Positions 42,913 to 53,001 of a stretch of DNA of 64,000 bases are shown piece by piece. Made by a program: the position numbers and the translations under genes. The notes under the pieces are model-generated. The model was not told where the DNA came from, searched no databases, and saw only the letters and a list, made by a program, of their open reading frames with translations. The stretch comes from Dielma sp000508965 (GTDB taxonomy: Bacteria; Bacillota_I; Bacilli_A; Erysipelotrichales; Erysipelotrichaceae). The stretch's first letter is position 1. Each line of letters starts with the position of its first letter. The stretch lies in contig BAHV02000001.1 of assembly GCA_000508965.1 (NCBI GenBank), forward strand, positions 1-64,000, given 5' to 3'.

Positions 42913-43827
42913 TTAATCTCTTAATAAATGAAAAATATTCTGAGCTGCGATAGCACCATCGCTGGCCGCTGTGATTACTTGACGGATTTGTTTGCGTCTT
43001 ACATCACCTGCCGCAAAGATGCCGGGCAGCGAAGTTTCCATTCGCTCATCAGTCAAAACATAACCTGCCTCATCAAGAATCGGCAGTTCACGGCAGTAAT
43101 CCGTCATAGGATCCAAACCGATATAGGGGAAGATGCCGCTGGTTTCCAATATTTCTTCGCTGTCGTCCGCCAGCTTTTTAACTTTAATGCCGCTGACTTT
43201 GGTTCCGTCATCAAGTATTTCCACAGGTATATAACCCATCTTGATATGTATTTTTTCATTCTTTTCAGCTTTTTCAATCAGCATCGCGTCAGCCCTGAGC
43301 TTTGAGCGCACAAGAACATTGATACAAGATGCAAACTGACTCAGATAAAGACTTTCTTCAATGGCTGAATTACCGCCGCCGACTATCGTAACAATCTTGT
43401 CTTTATAAAAGGCACCGTCACAGATCGCACAGAAAGATACGCCATGTCCGATATTCTTTTCTTCACCGGGAATATTCAGCTTACGCTCAACGGTACCGCT
43501 GGCCAGCAGCAGTGTTCTGCCATGCAGTGTCGTACCGTCAGAGCAAGTAACAGTTTTTGTTTCACCGTCACTGACTTTAACTACGTTGCTGCTGATCAGC
43601 TCAGCACCTAGATTCATTGCATGATTCATCATATCCATGGCCAGAGCCGTACCTTCTGCCGATTCAAGGCCTGGATAATTCTCAATAATCGATGTTCTTA
43701 CCAGCTTGCCGCCAGGTGCATAGTTTTCAATTAATACAACCTCTAAGCCGGCTCTTGCCGCATAGATCGCCGCACTTAAGCCAGCAGGGCCGCTGCCGAT
43801 AATTATAGTGTCGTAAAGTCGCTCCAT
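42913..43827 (-). CDS. trxB: thioredoxin reductase
   Basis: 304 aa. FAD motif I-G-S-G-P-A-G-L-S-A-A, redox C-A-I-C (Cys133 and Cys136), NADPH motif G-G-G-N-S-A. Start 43827 has AAAGGAGG and overlaps the end of the lgt-phosphatase gene by 25 nt. It reduces thioredoxin with NADPH. Confidence 0.96.
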   Translation of the reverse strand: MERLYDTIIIGSGPAGLSAAIYAARAGLEVVLIENYAPGGKLVRTSIIENYPGLESAEGTALAMDMMNHAMNLGAELISSNVVKVSDGETKTVTCSDGTTLHGRTLLLASGTVERKLNIPGEEKNIGHGVSFCAICDGAFYKDKIVTIVGGGNSAIEESLYLSQFASCINVLVRSKLRADAMLIEKAEKNEKIHIKMGYIPVEILDDGTKVSGIKVKKLADDSEEILETSGIFPYIGLDPMTDYCRELPILDEAGYVLTDERMETSLPGIFAAGDVRRKQIRQVITAASDGAIAAQNIFHLLRD

Positions 43828-45275
43828 TCGTGATCCTCCTTTAGGATATCCAATAACTGAGGCATTGATGTAATTAGAGCGCACGGCTTAGCCGCCTGTA
43901 ATTCTTCGCGGCGTGTCTTGTCAAAAGAGGCTGCCACGGAGAAGGCTGACATATTCTTACAGGTTTTGATATCACCCACTGAATCACCGACATAAACAAC
44001 ATTGTCAATGGAGCGGTATAATTCAGCACATGCTTTGATTAAGCCTTCCGGATCAGGCTTTACCTTATTCAGCTGTTCGCAGCCGACAATTACCGGAAAA
44101 TAATCCTTTAAGCCGCAGTATTCCAGACCGTGAGTCACTGTCTGTACTGTTTTATTAGAAACTACACCAATGTCATAATCCTCTTCTTTTAACGTTTTCA
44201 ATACTTCTTCCACACCATAAAAAGGCTTTACATACTCATCATGATGGGCAAGATTGAATTTGCGGTATTCCGCGATCAATTCATCACTGTTTACTTCAGG
44301 TATATATTTCTCAAAGCTTTCCTTCAGCGTAGGCCCTAAAAAGCCCTTGAGATCTGCAGTTGTTAATACATAATCAGGACGATAAATCGCAAATACATGG
44401 CGGAAGCTGTCAGCAATCAAAGCCTCTGTATCTAATAGTGTACCATCAAGATCAAATAACACAACTGGTTTGACCTTCTTAAACGGCCAGATATTCGCAA
44501 ATAGCTTGTCATATACACCAAGCAGACCTAATACGCCTAAGATTATACCGAAGATTGAAATCAGCTGGGCAATCCGAATCGGTCCCATCATTAATGAATC
44601 GGTACGCAGGCCTTCCACGAAGAAACGCACTACACCGTACCAGACAATGTAAGCATAAGCCATATCCCCGCGTTTTTTACGGCCAAATTTCTTAAAACCA
44701 AAATAGATCAGAATAAAACCGATCAGATTGCCGACACCCTCAAACAGAAAAGTCGGCATCCGATAAGCGCCGTCAATAAACATACCTTCCTTAATAAAGG
44801 CCGGGAAATGATTAAAGAAAGATTCCGAAACCACACCGCCAAAGGCCTCCTGATTCACGAAATTTCCCCAGCGTCCAATAGCTTGTCCAATCAGCAGATT
44901 CGGCACACAGGCATCCGCAAACCGCCTCGCGTCAACATTTCTTTTCTTCAGGAAGAACCAGCCGAAAATAACGGCCGCGATAACACCGCCATGGAATGCC
45001 AGACCACCCTCCCATACATAGAAGATAGAAATCGGATCGGCAATGTACTGCTTCCATTCAAACAGGCAGTACCAAATACGCGCGCCGATGTAAGCAATCG
45101 GCAGCATCATGATGAAATAATCTTCACCGAGACTTTCTTTATAACCCATTTTTTTCAAGGTACGCTGACTCAGATAATAAGTAACCAGCGCACCGGTAAG
45201 ACTGAAGATTGCATACCAAGTGATATGCAGTGAACCAAAGGACAGAAAAATCTTTGAAGTTGGAAAAAACTGCAT
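43803..45275 (-). CDS. Lgt-HAD phosphatase fusion (Lgt-PpaX)
   Basis: 490 aa in one frame. Residues 1-262 are prolipoprotein diacylglyceryl transferase: seven helices, the G-G-L-A-F-H-G-G motif with His95 and the signature G-R-W-G-N-F-V-N-Q-E-A-F-G. Residues 270-490 are a HAD phosphatase (L-F-D-L-D-G-T-L-L-D-T-E at 273-284, V-V-S-N-K, G-D-S-V-G-D) of the PpaX/Gph type. In B. subtilis hprK, lgt and ppaX are adjacent separate genes; here the last two are fused, so the pyrophosphatase is tethered to the membrane. 14 nt after hprK. Confidence 0.93.
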   Translation of the reverse strand: MQFFPTSKIFLSFGSLHITWYAIFSLTGALVTYYLSQRTLKKMGYKESLGEDYFIMMLPIAYIGARIWYCLFEWKQYIADPISIFYVWEGGLAFHGGVIAAVIFGWFFLKKRNVDARRFADACVPNLLIGQAIGRWGNFVNQEAFGGVVSESFFNHFPAFIKEGMFIDGAYRMPTFLFEGVGNLIGFILIYFGFKKFGRKKRGDMAYAYIVWYGVVRFFVEGLRTDSLMMGPIRIAQLISIFGIILGVLGLLGVYDKLFANIWPFKKVKPVVLFDLDGTLLDTEALIADSFRHVFAIYRPDYVLTTADLKGFLGPTLKESFEKYIPEVNSDELIAEYRKFNLAHHDEYVKPFYGVEEVLKTLKEEDYDIGVVSNKTVQTVTHGLEYCGLKDYFPVIVGCEQLNKVKPDPEGLIKACAELYRSIDNVVYVGDSVGDIKTCKNMSAFSVAASFDKTRREELQAAKPCALITSMPQLLDILKEDHEWSDFTTL

Positions 45276-45289
45276 CGTAAAGCTCCTCT

Positions 45290-46228
45290 CTAATTATTTT
45301 TAGCGATAAAGTCCAGCACCCGCTGTTCAAACTCCTTCGCTGAATCCATTCCCATTTCTGATAAGGTGAAATTTGTGACTGCTGATTCGATAATCACCGC
45401 CATTGAACGGCCTTCCTTAACCGGCAGTATAATTTTTGGTATATCCACGCCAAGAATTGTTTCAAATTTCTTATCCTCAATACCCACACGATCATAGTCA
45501 TTATCCGGATGCCATTGTTCCAGCTGTACCACCAAAGATACCTCTACCTTATCCAGTACTGAACTGGCACCAAACATTCTTGAAACATTGATGATACCGA
45601 TACCGCGGATTTCCAGCATCTCACGCAAAATAGTCGGCGCCCGGCCAACGATCTTGTTATGAATACGGGAACAATCCACCCGATCATCAGCAACCAGCAA
45701 ATGGCCCCGCTTAATTAATTCGAGCGCGATTTCACTCTTGCCCATACCGCTTTCACCGCTGATCATGACACCCTTGCCATAGATCGATAATAAACCGCCG
45801 TGGCGGCTTGCGGCAGGCGCTAATTTCTCATCAAGAAAAGTCACAACATCAATAATTAACCGATAGGTTTCTGACATTGAACGCAAAAGCGGAAAATCCT
45901 TTTCTTTCGCTATTTCCTTAAGAATCGGCGGACACATATGGCTCTTTGAAATAATAATCGCCGGTGTCACCTCATTGGTGATGAAATCAAAGCTGATTCG
46001 CTGAGAACGTTCATCCATCGTTTCAATATAGGCGATCTCTTTATCACCGAGAATCACGACCCGTTTAGACTGTGAAAAATCAAAGAAGCCAGCCAACTCA
46101 AGGCCCGGGCGATTGGTATCCGCAATTACGATCGGTCTTTCTAATGACTGTTCGCTGCCTTCAATAATTTCAAAATCAAAATAATTAACCAGATCCTTTA
46201 CTTTAAGATTCGCTTCTACATTTTCCAT
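45290..46228 (-). CDS. hprK: HPr kinase/phosphorylase
   Basis: 312 aa. Walker A G-E-S-G-M-G-K-S (158-165), catalytic His in S-R-H-G-G (143), and the HprK signature E-I-R-G-I-G-I-I-N-V-S-R-M-F-G. It phosphorylates HPr at Ser46 for catabolite control and so governs the two candidate cre sites in the window. It follows uvrA directly (stop and start adjacent). Confidence 0.97.
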   Translation of the reverse strand: MENVEANLKVKDLVNYFDFEIIEGSEQSLERPIVIADTNRPGLELAGFFDFSQSKRVVILGDKEIAYIETMDERSQRISFDFITNEVTPAIIISKSHMCPPILKEIAKEKDFPLLRSMSETYRLIIDVVTFLDEKLAPAASRHGGLLSIYGKGVMISGESGMGKSEIALELIKRGHLLVADDRVDCSRIHNKIVGRAPTILREMLEIRGIGIINVSRMFGASSVLDKVEVSLVVQLEQWHPDNDYDRVGIEDKKFETILGVDIPKIILPVKEGRSMAVIIESAVTNFTLSEMGMDSAKEFEQRVLDFIAKNN

Positions 46229-49054
46229 TTATCGTTTACCCTCCAGCACACGTTTCAGATAAATACCTGTATAGCTGTGCTCACAAGCCGCAACCTGTTC
46301 AGGTGTACCGCTAACCATAATCTGACCGCCTTCATCGCCGCCTTCCGGCCCAATATCAATAATCCAGTCAGCGCATTTAATGATATCAAGATTATGCTCA
46401 ATGACCAACACGGTATCGCCATTATTCACAATACGCTGTAAAACCTCGAGCAGCTTCGCGACATCGCTTGTATGCAGACCGGTTGTCGGTTCATCCAAAA
46501 CAAATAGAGTTTTTCCGGTCGCCTTGCGCTGCAGCTCACTGGCTAATTTAACACGCTGTGCCTCACCGCCGGAAAGCGTGGTCGCACTTTGTCCTAGTTT
46601 CACATAACCAAGACCTACATCCTTCAGCGTCTGCAAGCGATGACGAATCTTATGTACATTGTGGAAGAAATCAATTGCCTCCTCCACACTCATTTCCAAG
46701 ACATCATAGATACTTTTGCCCTTATAGGTGCAGGCCAGCGTCTCTTCATTATAACGGCGTCCCTCACACTGATCACAAGGTACGTAAACATCCGGTAAAA
46801 AATGCATTGAGATACGCAGAATGCCATCACCCTGACACGCTTCACAACGGCCTCCCTTTACGTTAAAGGAAAAACGTCCCTTATCAAAGCCACGGATTTT
46901 AGCTTCGGCAGTCTGTGCGAATAAATCACGGATATCATCAAAAACACCGGTATAGGTTGCCGGATTTGACCGCGGTGTACGGCCGATCGGATCCTGTGAA
47001 ATATCAATGATCTTATCAATATGCTGCAGGCCTTTAATTTTCTTACATTTGCCCGGCAGCACCTTCATGCGTCCTAAGGAATGCTGAATTCCCTTGGATA
47101 ACACTTCATTAACCAATGAGCTCTTACCGCTGCCTGAAACACCGGTTACCACAATCAATTTACCTAACGGGAATTTAACCGTCACATCTTTTAGATTATT
47201 TTCACAAGCGCCAACAACTTCAAGGCATAAGCCATTACCCTTTTTACGTATTTCCGGAATCGCAATCTGCTTTCTTCCCGATAGATAAGCACCTGTGATT
47301 GAATTTGGATTTTCCATTACCTCAGCCGGGGTACCGGCAGCGACAACCTCACCGCCGTGAATACCGGCACCCGGCCCGATATCGATCAGATAATCACTGG
47401 CACGCATTGTATCTTCATCATGTTCGACAACAATCAATGAATTACCTAAATCACGCATTGCTTTTAATGAGGCGATCAGCCGGTCATTGTCCCGCTGATG
47501 CAGACCGATACTCGGCTCATCAAGCACATACAATACACCGGATAAATGCGAACCGATCTGAGTAGCCAGACGAATCCGCTGAGCTTCGCCCCCGGAAAGT
47601 GTACCGGCCAGACGATCCAAGGTCAAATAATCGAGACCTACATCACTTAAAAATTGCAGACGTTCACGAATCTCTTTCAAAATCAAACGGGCAATTTCCT
47701 GCTGCTGCTTGTTCAGCTGCATCTGCCCCAGGAAAACCAATGACTGTTTCACGGACATCTGCGTCCACTCAAATATATTCAAGCCGCAGACACGCACTGA
47801 CAGCGCCTGCTCATTCAGACGCTTACCGCCGCAGACAGGACACGGTGCTTCTGATAAGAAGGTTGAGTACCATTCACGGCTCATCTGTGAAGTAGTTTCC
47901 ATGAAACGGCGCTCAATCAATGTGCAGACACCTTCAATAAATTCAACCTTTCTAAAACTGTTTCCCGACTTAGATTCCAACTGATAATCAATCGGTTCTG
48001 TAGAACCGAAACAAATGATATCCATTTCCTTCTTCGTCAGCTTTTCAATCGGTTTATCAATATCAATCTTATAATGATCACATAGCGCTTTAAATTTCAG
48101 CCATTCCAGATTTTCCTTGGCAATAATATTTTTATAATAAACAATACCGCCCTGACGAATCGACTTCTTACGATCTGGAATCAGAAAATCAAGATTTACT
48201 TTTTGGGTGATGCCAAGTCCTTTACATGAAGGACATGCCCCCAAAGGCGCGTTGAACGAGAAAAGCCGCGGTTCAAGTGTCGGTACACTAAAACCACAAT
48301 ATTTACAGCTGTAATTCTGGGAAAACAATATTTCTTCATCATTATAGGCTACTAATGCCATGCCCTTGCCAAGCTTCAGCGCCGCTTCTAATGAATCAGC
48401 GATTCGGGCACGGTCACTGCCCTTCACTATACGGTCTACCACAACATCAATCGTATGCTTCTTATTCTTATCAAAACCTTCAGTTTCCTCAAGCAGCACC
48501 ATGTCGCCATTATGACGGATACGCACATAACCCTCTTTTTTTAATTTATCAAGCAGATCCTTGTGCGTTCCCTTCTTATCTTTTAAAATCGGCGCTAAAA
48601 TCATCAAGCGGGTCTTATCCTCAAGCTCCATGACACGGTCTACCATTTGTTTGATTGTCTGACTTTCAATCGGTTCATTATGTGTCGGACAATAAGGCAC
48701 TCCGATGCGAGCATATAAAAGGCGCAGATAATCATAGATTTCAGTAACGGTTCCTACGGTTGAACGAGGATTGTTGCTGGTTGTTTTCTGATCGATGGAA
48801 ATCGCCGGTGACAAACCTTCAATGGAATCAACATCCGGTTTTTCACTATTCCCTAAAAACTGACGGGCATAAGCGCTTAAGCTTTCCATATAACGGCGCT
48901 GACCTTCCGCATAAATTGTGTCAAAAGCCAATGATGTCTTACCGCTTCCGGATACCCCAGTCATAATTACAAATTGATTGCGGGGAATTTCAATATCTAT
49001 ATTCTTCAGGTTGTTCTCACGAGCACCCTTAATTACTATTTTATCATTCTCCAT
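46229..49054 (-). CDS. uvrA: excinuclease ABC subunit A
   Basis: 941 aa. Two ABC ATPase halves (G-V-S-G-S-G-K-T and G-V-S-G-S-G-K-S), two L-S-G-G-E-A-Q-R signatures, and zinc sites (C-K-Y-C-G, C-P-S-C and C-E-A-C-Q, C-D-Q-C). It finds DNA damage in nucleotide excision repair. Start 49054 has GAGGTG upstream; the 26 codons before it are not family-like. Confidence 0.98.
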   Translation of the reverse strand: MENDKIVIKGARENNLKNIDIEIPRNQFVIMTGVSGSGKTSLAFDTIYAEGQRRYMESLSAYARQFLGNSEKPDVDSIEGLSPAISIDQKTTSNNPRSTVGTVTEIYDYLRLLYARIGVPYCPTHNEPIESQTIKQMVDRVMELEDKTRLMILAPILKDKKGTHKDLLDKLKKEGYVRIRHNGDMVLLEETEGFDKNKKHTIDVVVDRIVKGSDRARIADSLEAALKLGKGMALVAYNDEEILFSQNYSCKYCGFSVPTLEPRLFSFNAPLGACPSCKGLGITQKVNLDFLIPDRKKSIRQGGIVYYKNIIAKENLEWLKFKALCDHYKIDIDKPIEKLTKKEMDIICFGSTEPIDYQLESKSGNSFRKVEFIEGVCTLIERRFMETTSQMSREWYSTFLSEAPCPVCGGKRLNEQALSVRVCGLNIFEWTQMSVKQSLVFLGQMQLNKQQQEIARLILKEIRERLQFLSDVGLDYLTLDRLAGTLSGGEAQRIRLATQIGSHLSGVLYVLDEPSIGLHQRDNDRLIASLKAMRDLGNSLIVVEHDEDTMRASDYLIDIGPGAGIHGGEVVAAGTPAEVMENPNSITGAYLSGRKQIAIPEIRKKGNGLCLEVVGACENNLKDVTVKFPLGKLIVVTGVSGSGKSSLVNEVLSKGIQHSLGRMKVLPGKCKKIKGLQHIDKIIDISQDPIGRTPRSNPATYTGVFDDIRDLFAQTAEAKIRGFDKGRFSFNVKGGRCEACQGDGILRISMHFLPDVYVPCDQCEGRRYNEETLACTYKGKSIYDVLEMSVEEAIDFFHNVHKIRHRLQTLKDVGLGYVKLGQSATTLSGGEAQRVKLASELQRKATGKTLFVLDEPTTGLHTSDVAKLLEVLQRIVNNGDTVLVIEHNLDIIKCADWIIDIGPEGGDEGGQIMVSGTPEQVAACEHSYTGIYLKRVLEGKR

Positions 49055-49566
49055 AATTTCACCTCGAACGTACCTATTATACCTTAGGTTGGTGTTTTTT
49101 GCACATTTTAAACAAGGTTTTTTTCTTATCATACAGTCATAGTGTTTGATTTATAGTATTTTCAGGACATATTTGATTCAATAAGCGATACTCTTTTAAT
49201 ATAGAGCAAGAAAATGCTTCATGACAATTTTGTAGCGAAGCCGTTCTCTTTCCTAACTCGGTTTATTTATGATTCTTAGAGTAGGCACAATCTTTCTTTT
49301 TTACTTATGTGCTTTAATAGTTACTCTGTTTATATCAGGTTCTAAAAAAATAGATATAAGACTATTTTAAGGGGGAATCATTTTAATTGATCCAAAAAGA
49401 GCGGTTAAATCCTGAGTCTATAACTTTTTTTGGGTTTGACCCCTGCCTTTGAATTTAATTGGGTAAAATAAAGCCGTCAACCCATAGTGGAAATGACGGC
49501 CTCTTTGTATTCGTTTTTATTTCAGCTATTGTTTATTTATGTTGATAATTGAATAATCACTTTCAG
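49055..49566. other. intergenic, mostly featureless
   Basis: 512 bp. The left end holds a uvrA -10 (TATAAT near 49074-49079). A hairpin (49473-49500) lies at the right. Nothing else is recognisable. Confidence 0.55.
49473..49500 (-). terminator. terminator-like hairpin
   Basis: GCCGTCA (49473-49479) with TGACGGC (49494-49500); TTTATTTT follows on the minus strand. Probably ends the decayed ORF at 49567-49807. Confidence 0.6.
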
Positions 49567-49807
49567 CTATTTTCTTTGCTGCATATGTTTAGCTTCTACT
49601 ATTTGGTTTATCTGGAAACGCTGTGAGTATTTATCTTCATTAAGTAATGGCTTCATATACTCATTTATAAAATATCCTGAATCCTTATAACCCATATACA
49701 CTACTATTTCATATTACTTCTTGGAACCTCACAAAATTCAGTATTCTATCTTGTGGGGTATCTTTATTTATCAAATACTTCTTATTTTTAATTGTCGCAG
49801 ACTCCAT
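49567..49807 (-). pseudogene. decayed small ORF, unknown
   Basis: ATG 49807 (GGTGGTG upstream) opens M-E-S-A-T-I-K-N-K-K-Y-L-I-N-K, reaching R-F-Q-E-V-I and a stop. A one-base shift near 49715 leads into Y-E-I-V-V-Y-M-G-Y-K-D-S-G-Y-F-I and on to a stop at 49567. 241 nt is one more than a multiple of three. No family is recognised; it may be the end of a larger lost gene. Confidence 0.4.
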
Positions 49808-49859
49808 AAACACCACCGTTTTATACGCTGGATCCGGAAACTTTGAACAATGTATTTCA

Positions 49860-51020
49860 TTAATTTATCAAATCTTTCTCTTCAAGATGCTCCTCATTGG
49901 TTTTCTTGGCTTGTTTTAAGGCAATCCGACGCGCAACCTCATCCCCGCAGAGACGATACACCACCGCAAATGTCGGCAGTCCCAAGAGCATTCCCATTAA
50001 GCCAAATAAACCGCCGCCTAAGGTAATCGCAAATAAAACCCACAAACCACTTAAGCCAACGGAAGTTCCGACAACCTTAGGATAGATCAGATTGGATTCA
50101 AATTGTTGAAGACAGATGCCAAACACAATGAAGATCAGTGCTTTAATCGGTGAAACAAACACAATCAAAACCGCACAGACAAAGGTTCCGATAATCGGGC
50201 CGAAAATCGGTATGATATTCGTACACCCAATCACAACCGCCAGAATCGGCGCGTAGGGGATTTTCAAAACCAGACAGCCGATGTAACACAGCACCCCGAT
50301 GATGACCGCTTCCACCAACTGACCGCTGATAAAGCTTGAAAATGTGCTATTAGCCATGGTTGACGCACGATTCACATAAGTATAAACCGGTTCAGGCAAA
50401 AATGCATATAAAACATTTTTCAGCTGACTCAGCAATTTAGTTTTGCTGACCGTCATATAAACAGCGATGATTAATGCCAGAAACAAATTCATAATGCCAT
50501 TGGTAACACCCTTGCCAATCGCCAAAAGCCGCGGTAATAAATCAGTGGCAAAGCTCATCAGCCATTTGCTCGCTTCCCCAATCAGATTATTGATCTGCGT
50601 CAGCATTTCCTCACTGAATTCAAATTCGGCAGTCAGCTTATTGATAAATTCATTGCTTTTCTCAATATAACCCGGAACATTATCGATTAACATTCCGATG
50701 CTTTCCTGAAGCTGCGGAGCAATGATTCTGATAATCACAAAGAAAATCAAAAGAATTGTTACCAAAGCCAATACCGCAGCCAGCGCTTTGCGGTATTTCA
50801 TCTGCTGCGGCAATTTATTCAAATAAAATTTTAAAGGTATATTAAAGACATACGCAATTCCGACAGCGATGAAAAAGGGTGAAATCAAATCAAGGATCTT
50901 ACCGATAAATGCCAATATCGGCTGATAATTAATCAGCGCAAAAATAAGCAGGACTGAATATGTAATAATTAAGAGTACATTCTTCACTGTCAGCTGTTTA
51001 ACTTTTGTACTTCCCAGCAT
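49860..51020 (-). CDS. AI-2E family permease
   Basis: 386 aa. Eight membrane helices and the family regions (P-I-F-G-P-I-I-G-T near the end; G-L-S-G-L-W-V-L-F-A-I-T-L-G-G-G-L-F-G-L). Family members export AI-2 or act as Na+/H+ antiporters, so the name says little about substrate. ATG 51020 has GAGGGG; the GTG at 51029 overlaps uvrB. Charged tail at the C-terminus. Confidence 0.88.
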   Translation of the reverse strand: MLGSTKVKQLTVKNVLLIITYSVLLIFALINYQPILAFIGKILDLISPFFIAVGIAYVFNIPLKFYLNKLPQQMKYRKALAAVLALVTILLIFFVIIRIIAPQLQESIGMLIDNVPGYIEKSNEFINKLTAEFEFSEEMLTQINNLIGEASKWLMSFATDLLPRLLAIGKGVTNGIMNLFLALIIAVYMTVSKTKLLSQLKNVLYAFLPEPVYTYVNRASTMANSTFSSFISGQLVEAVIIGVLCYIGCLVLKIPYAPILAVVIGCTNIIPIFGPIIGTFVCAVLIVFVSPIKALIFIVFGICLQQFESNLIYPKVVGTSVGLSGLWVLFAITLGGGLFGLMGMLLGLPTFAVVYRLCGDEVARRIALKQAKKTNEEHLEEKDLIN

Positions 51021-51021
51021 C

Positions 51022-53001
51022 CTATTCACCCCTCAGTTCGATAATCATATCACGCAGTTCGGCAGCACGCTCGAAATCCAACGCCTTTGCCGCTTCCTTC
51101 ATTTCTTTTTCCAGTGATTCAAGCAGCTTAACCTTGTCCTTCTTGCCCAGCTTGTTTTTCTTCTTCATGTAAGCAGTCGCCATTTCCTGCGTTTCTTTGC
51201 TGTGCATAACTTCATGCACTGGCTTAATAATTGTTTTCGGAATGATATTATGCGCCTTATTGTATTCAATCTGTATTCCACGGCGTCGATTTGTCTCATT
51301 GATTGCTTTACTCATACTGTCGGTCATCTTATCCGCATACATGATGACTCTGCCGTCTGCATTACGGGCAGCTCGGCCGATGATCTGAATCAAAGAGCGC
51401 TCACTGCGCAAGAAGCCTTCCTTATCCGCATCTAAAATGGCAATTAAGGATACTTCAGGAATATCCAAACCTTCACGCAGCAGGTTGATACCAATCAATA
51501 CATCAATTTTACCCAGACGCAGATCACGGATAATTTCACTGCGTTCAATGGTTTTTACTTCATGATGCAGCCAGCCGACCTTCAGATCCAGCTGTTTAAG
51601 ATAATTTGTCAGCTCCTCAGCCATGCGCACAGTGAGCGCTGTCACTAAGACACGCTCATTGCGTTCAATGCGGGTGCGGATTTCATCAACAAGATCATCA
51701 ATTTGGCCGGCAGTTGGCCGTACTTCCACCTCAGGATCAAGCAGACCAGTAGGACGAATGATCTGTTCGACAATTTCACCATGCGTCTGTTCCAGCTCAT
51801 AGTCGCCGGGGGTCGCCGATACATAGATTGCCTGATTAATCATCGATGTAAATTCTTCAAAGCGCATCGGTCGGTTATCCAAAGCACTTGGCAGACGGAA
51901 GCCGTAATTAACCAGCGTCTCCTTACGGGCGCGATCCCCGTTATACATACCGCGGATCTGCGGAAGTGAGACATGACTTTCATCGACAATCAACAAAAAA
52001 TCCTTTGGGAAATAATCAAGTAAAGTATACGGTCTTTCGCCAGGTTTTCGGCCGTCAATATGCCTTGAATAGTTTTCAATACCCGGGCAGACGCCAAATT
52101 CACGAAGCGCTTCCATATCATAGGAAGCACGCTGTTCAAGCCGTTGTTTCTCAAGCAGTTTGCCTTCTCTTTCAAGCTCGGCACTCCGCTCCTTCAACTC
52201 CTCACCGATCGTATCACATGCCCGCAGTAAAATATCCTTACGGGTTGCATAACCGCTGGCGGGATACATGACATAGACACTATACGCATTTAAAAGCTTG
52301 CCGGTCAGCGGCTCAACCTCACAAATACGTTCAATTTCATTATCAAATAATTCAATTCTCAGCATATAACTGTCCGTATGACCCGGCGCTACTTCAATCA
52401 CATCACCGCGCACTCGAAAACAGCCGCGCGTCAAATCAATATCATTGCGCTTGTATTGACGGTCTACCAGTTGTTTCAGCAAGACATTGCGGTCAATAAC
52501 TTCACCAACCCGCAGCGTGAAAAACATCTCCCGGTATTGTTCCGGATTGCTGGCGCCATAGATACAGGCTACTGAAGCTACAATAATCGTATCCCGGCGT
52601 TCCAATACCGAATTGACTGCCGCCATCCGCAGCATATCCAGCTCCTGGTTTGTTGTCGCCGTTTTATCAATATAAGTATCAGAGCTTGGCAAATAAGCCT
52701 CCGGCTGATAATAATCGAAGTTGGAAACGAAATATTCCACACGATTCTTTGGAAAGAATTCCTTTAACTCCGCATACAGCTGTCCGGCTAGTGTTTTATT
52801 ATGCGCAAACACCAGCGTCGGCCGATTCATCGCCTGAATGACATTGGAAACCGTAAATGTTTTACCAGTACCTGTTGCGCCAAGCAATACTTGACACTTT
52901 TTCCCTTCCTTCAGACCATTCACTAACTCTTCAATCGCTTTAGGCTGATCACCCTGAGGCTGGTAGGATGAAACCAGTTCAAATAATTGTTTATCTTCCA
53001 T
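51022..53001 (-). CDS. uvrB: excinuclease ABC subunit B
   Basis: 659 aa. Helicase motifs G-A-T-G-T-G-K-T, D-E-S-H and the beta-hairpin region Y-Y-Q-P-E-A-Y; a C-terminal UvrC-binding UVR motif (E-M-K-E-A-A-K-A-L-D-F-E-R-A-A-E). TGGAGGTC upstream; overlaps ctpA by 11 nt. uvrA is 3 kb away, with no uvrC in the window. Confidence 0.98.
   Translation of the reverse strand: MEDKQLFELVSSYQPQGDQPKAIEELVNGLKEGKKCQVLLGATGTGKTFTVSNVIQAMNRPTLVFAHNKTLAGQLYAELKEFFPKNRVEYFVSNFDYYQPEAYLPSSDTYIDKTATTNQELDMLRMAAVNSVLERRDTIIVASVACIYGASNPEQYREMFFTLRVGEVIDRNVLLKQLVDRQYKRNDIDLTRGCFRVRGDVIEVAPGHTDSYMLRIELFDNEIERICEVEPLTGKLLNAYSVYVMYPASGYATRKDILLRACDTIGEELKERSAELEREGKLLEKQRLEQRASYDMEALREFGVCPGIENYSRHIDGRKPGERPYTLLDYFPKDFLLIVDESHVSLPQIRGMYNGDRARKETLVNYGFRLPSALDNRPMRFEEFTSMINQAIYVSATPGDYELEQTHGEIVEQIIRPTGLLDPEVEVRPTAGQIDDLVDEIRTRIERNERVLVTALTVRMAEELTNYLKQLDLKVGWLHHEVKTIERSEIIRDLRLGKIDVLIGINLLREGLDIPEVSLIAILDADKEGFLRSERSLIQIIGRAARNADGRVIMYADKMTDSMSKAINETNRRRGIQIEYNKAHNIIPKTIIKPVHEVMHSKETQEMATAYMKKKNKLGKKDKVKLLESLEKEMKEAAKALDFERAAELRDMIIELRGE

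Noticed and set aside
49381..49470. Possible insertion sequence remnant (GGTTTGACCCCTGCC)
   Set aside because: No transposase frame or terminal repeats are visible; the resemblance is too weak.
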